Virus record (IMG/VR): IMGVR_UViG_3300042478_003167
Location: 1 to 30,667 of that record
DNA: 30,667 nt
Strand: one strand, 5' to 3'
Source of the DNA: a virus
Each line of letters starts with the position of its first letter. The stretch's first letter is position 1. The translations under genes and the position numbers were made by a program. The notes beneath the pieces were generated by a model. It was not told where the DNA came from. It searched no databases and saw only the letters and a list, made by a program, of their open reading frames with translations. This document shows, in pieces, positions 28,669 to 30,667 of this stretch.

Positions 28669-28773
28669 AATTATCGGCAGAAATTCTAAATTGTTGGGCC
28701 AAAACATCAAATTGTCGCCTTGCCAATCTAAATTCTTGCTCCAAAAAGCTGAATCTTCGCCAATTCGAAAAGG
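28669..28773. repeat. Five degenerate tandem repeats, period 20-21 bp
   Basis: AATT(A/G/C)T(C/T)G(G/C)-like units begin at 28669, 28689, 28710, 28731 and 28752. The stretch is far less GC-rich than the flanks. The period equals seven codons and two helical turns. Both strands are open across it and would encode heptad-like peptides. It lies in the 225-bp spacer 28600-28824 between the HNH and portal genes; the rest of the spacer shows nothing else clear. Confidence 0.6.
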
Positions 28774-28824
28774 TTTAGATTTCCCTCCATAAAATTTGAA
28801 CTGAACTCCCACGCTTTCACCGTC

Positions 28825-30657
28825 GTGGCCAACGCAGCTACTGAAGAGTTCCGGAACGACGGGGCACTCGTAAACATTCTCACTGGAATGGGAGTTCCTT
28901 CGAGAGACAAGACAGTTTCTACGGCTATAGGCGCAAAGGCTTTCCTTGGAGAAGCAGAACTTGAAGCTCTCTACAGCCACGGAATCCCTCGCCGCTACGT
29001 CGACGCCATCGGCGACGAGATCCTCCGGCACCACCCCACGATCACCCTCGGCACCGATGACGAGGCCAACGCCAACGATCTGATCGCCGGGTTCGAAGAG
29101 TTCCTGAAGGCGACGCAGTTTCACCACGCCCTGGCCGAGGTCGTCAAGCTCCAGCGTCTCTACGGTGGCGCCGGCCTGGTCCTGCTGATCGACGACGGCC
29201 TTGACCCAGCCGAGCCTGTCGAGCCTGAGCGCATCCGCGCCATCCGTGGCTACGTGCCCCTATCCCGTCACGAGCTGATCCCCGAGGACTTCTCGATCAC
29301 CGATTACTCGAAGCCCTCGCACTACCGGATCACCACCAGCCAGCGCCTGACCCCCGACCAGCAGGGCTCCTACGTCAACGTCCGCATCCACAGCAGCCGG
29401 ATCGCCCGCTTCGACGGCCTGTACCTGCCCTGGAACGTCCGCGTCCGCAACACCGGCTGGGGCCAATCCGTCCTCCAGCTGATCTGGGAGGCGTACAAGC
29501 GCTACGAGTCGGCAATGGCCGGCCTGGAGTCGATGACGACGGACGCCGACCTGTTCGTCCACAAGATCCCCGGTCTGTTCCAGCGCATCGCTTCCGGCAA
29601 CGAGGGCGATCTGCGCAAACGCCTCGAAGCCAACAGCCTCAGCCGCTCCGTCTACGGCGGCATGGTCGTCGACGTGGAAGAGGACCTGCAGTTCCTCAAC
29701 CGCGCCCTGAGCAACATCGCCTCCGCCACGGATCCCTTCATCAAGGACCTCCAAGCCGCCACTGGCTGGCCGGCCTCGATCCTGATGGGCGACTCCCCCG
29801 GTGGCCTCGGCAAAGAGGGTCGCTTCGAGGAGCGGGTCTGGGCCTCCCTGGTCGAGCAGTGGCAGGAGGTCTACTGCCGCACCCCGATCACCGAAGTCTT
29901 CCAGTACATCTTCCTCTCCAAGGAAGGTCCCACCCGAGGCCGTGCCCCGCGTTCCTGGACGGTCCACTTCCCCAACGTCTTCACGCAGACCGAAGCCGAG
30001 GACGCCGCCCTGCGCCTGCAAATGGCCCAGGTCGACGCCCAGTACATCAACCTCGGTGTGCTGAACCCGCTGGAAGTGCGCGAAGCCCGTTTCGGCGGTA
30101 CCGAATACACCCTGGAGACGACGCTCAACCCGGCGGTCACCGAGCAGCTGATCGCGACCACGGACGCCCAGTTCCAGAGCCAGATGATGGGCTACGAGGC
30201 GCAGGCTCAGGCCGCTCTCGTCCCGCCCGAGCAGCCCGCTGCTGAACAGGAAGACCCCGAAGAACCCGAGGACGACGCCCCGCAACCCAGCCCAACCGCC
30301 AAGACCGACGCCTTCGACCGCTACGAAGCCCAGGGCCTACGTATCCACGTAACGCACCGCAGCGGTGACATCCGCGCTGGTTACCTCGTCGGTCCCGATG
30401 GCCAGCGCACCGATGCCAGCAGCTCGGCCCCGCTGATGATCTTCGGGCCCAATCGCACCCGGGCCTACAAGCTCTACCGAGCCCGCTTCGCCTGCGACGG
30501 CGCCCTCGTCGACGGGCCCTACGCCACCGGCTTCGCCTCAATGCGCGCCGCCCGCAGCGCCGTGGCGACTTTCTTCCCTCGGCAGACTGTGGCAGGGCTC
30601 TCCCCTGTCCCCGAGGGCGAACTCGAAGCACTTCGTGCCGGTTGGGAGGCGTACTGA
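28825..30657 (+). CDS. Phage portal protein (DUF1073-type)
   Basis: 610 aa; GTG 28825. The portal core is recognised by LQRLYGGAGLVLLIDD, RVRNTGWGQSVLQLIWEAYK, AIGDEILRHH, MVVDVEEDLQFLNRALSNIA and ATGWPASILMGDSPGGLGKE, the DUF1073 portal segments. It forms the dodecameric channel at one prohead vertex. A Pro/Glu-rich linker (about 470-500) leads to an extra C-terminal domain (about 505-600) that ordinary portals lack. The first 150 bp have an AT-richer codon use than the rest, switching near 28985. It follows the terminase as expected and overlaps the next gene by 1 bp. Confidence 0.88.
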   Translation: MANAATEEFRNDGALVNILTGMGVPSRDKTVSTAIGAKAFLGEAELEALYSHGIPRRYVDAIGDEILRHHPTITLGTDDEANANDLIAGFEEFLKATQFHHALAEVVKLQRLYGGAGLVLLIDDGLDPAEPVEPERIRAIRGYVPLSRHELIPEDFSITDYSKPSHYRITTSQRLTPDQQGSYVNVRIHSSRIARFDGLYLPWNVRVRNTGWGQSVLQLIWEAYKRYESAMAGLESMTTDADLFVHKIPGLFQRIASGNEGDLRKRLEANSLSRSVYGGMVVDVEEDLQFLNRALSNIASATDPFIKDLQAATGWPASILMGDSPGGLGKEGRFEERVWASLVEQWQEVYCRTPITEVFQYIFLSKEGPTRGRAPRSWTVHFPNVFTQTEAEDAALRLQMAQVDAQYINLGVLNPLEVREARFGGTEYTLETTLNPAVTEQLIATTDAQFQSQMMGYEAQAQAALVPPEQPAAEQEDPEEPEDDAPQPSPTAKTDAFDRYEAQGLRIHVTHRSGDIRAGYLVGPDGQRTDASSSAPLMIFGPNRTRAYKLYRARFACDGALVDGPYATGFASMRAARSAVATFFPRQTVAGLSPVPEGELEALRAGWEAY

Positions 30658-30667
30658 TGGACAGCCA
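30657..30667 (+). CDS. Start of the next late gene (truncated by window end)
   Basis: ATG 30657 shares a base with the portal stop (TGATG), and only three codons (M-D-S) are visible. Coupling to the portal suggests a head morphogenesis or protease gene, inferred from normal gene order only. Confidence 0.4.

Noticed and set aside
28669-28773. About 21-bp repeats as a CRISPR array.
   Set aside because: Units are degenerate and directly adjacent, with no unique spacers and no cas genes.
1-30667. tRNA genes and an attachment-site core.
   Set aside because: No cloverleaf with a convincing T-arm was seen, and the second att half would lie outside the window, so neither could be supported.

Overview
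The window is about 30.7 kb of high-GC phage DNA, and no host gene is recognisable in it. It starts inside a tyrosine integrase and ends just after a portal gene. It is probably a temperate (or formerly temperate) tailed phage or prophage of a picocyanobacterium of the Cyanobium/Synechococcus type. That host is inferred from the GC-rich codon use, the style of the integrase, the cyanobacterial-type region 2 of the sigma factor and the look of the HNH and regulator proteins. The sequence itself does not prove the host.

Layout. (1) 1-1348: integrase (5' end outside the window) and a small excisionase-like protein. (2) 1338-7760, minus strand: a Prim-Pol/zinc-finger/helicase fusion, a KilA-N regulator, a family A DNA polymerase with 3'-5' exonuclease, and two small genes; one small plus-strand gene lies between the polymerase and KilA-N genes. 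(3) 8009-12921, plus strand: DNA-binding regulators, a single-strand-binding protein, a PD-(D/E)XK nuclease, a dNMP kinase and ThyX. Together with block 2 this supplies replication and nucleotide metabolism. (4) 12922-14516: a two-gene cassette of lower GC, bounded by three copies of a structured intergenic element. (5) 14517-16338: a phage sigma factor and small genes. (6) 16339-17301: a gene-free kilobase with three tandem promoter-like units and a hairpin-dense stretch ending in an intrinsic terminator, a candidate large non-coding RNA. (7) 17302-26153: about 27 small plus-strand genes, many overlapping by 4 bp, including a DUF932 protein, a Csx16-like protein (a possible cyclic-oligoadenylate ring nuclease), a CopG-like protein, an NrdR-like zinc ribbon and two tiny membrane proteins. 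(8) 26235-30667: small and large terminase, an antisense HNH endonuclease, a stretch of about 21-bp repeats, the portal protein and the first bases of the next gene.

How it works together. Integrase and excisionase would set lysogeny. The KilA-N, XRE and ribbon-helix-helix proteins are candidate switch regulators acting on structured leaders and perhaps on a dispersed 13-bp motif (CAGTTCCTGAATC). The primase-helicase, polymerase, SSB and nuclease replicate and recombine the genome, and the dNMP kinase and ThyX feed it with thymidylate. The sigma factor may redirect host RNA polymerase. The terminase and portal open the packaging module. The items most worth a second look are the covarying hairpin family at 12930-14498, the Csx16-like gene at 22906, the putative 540-nt RNA at 16712-17253 and the palindrome-rich spacer at 22655-22905.
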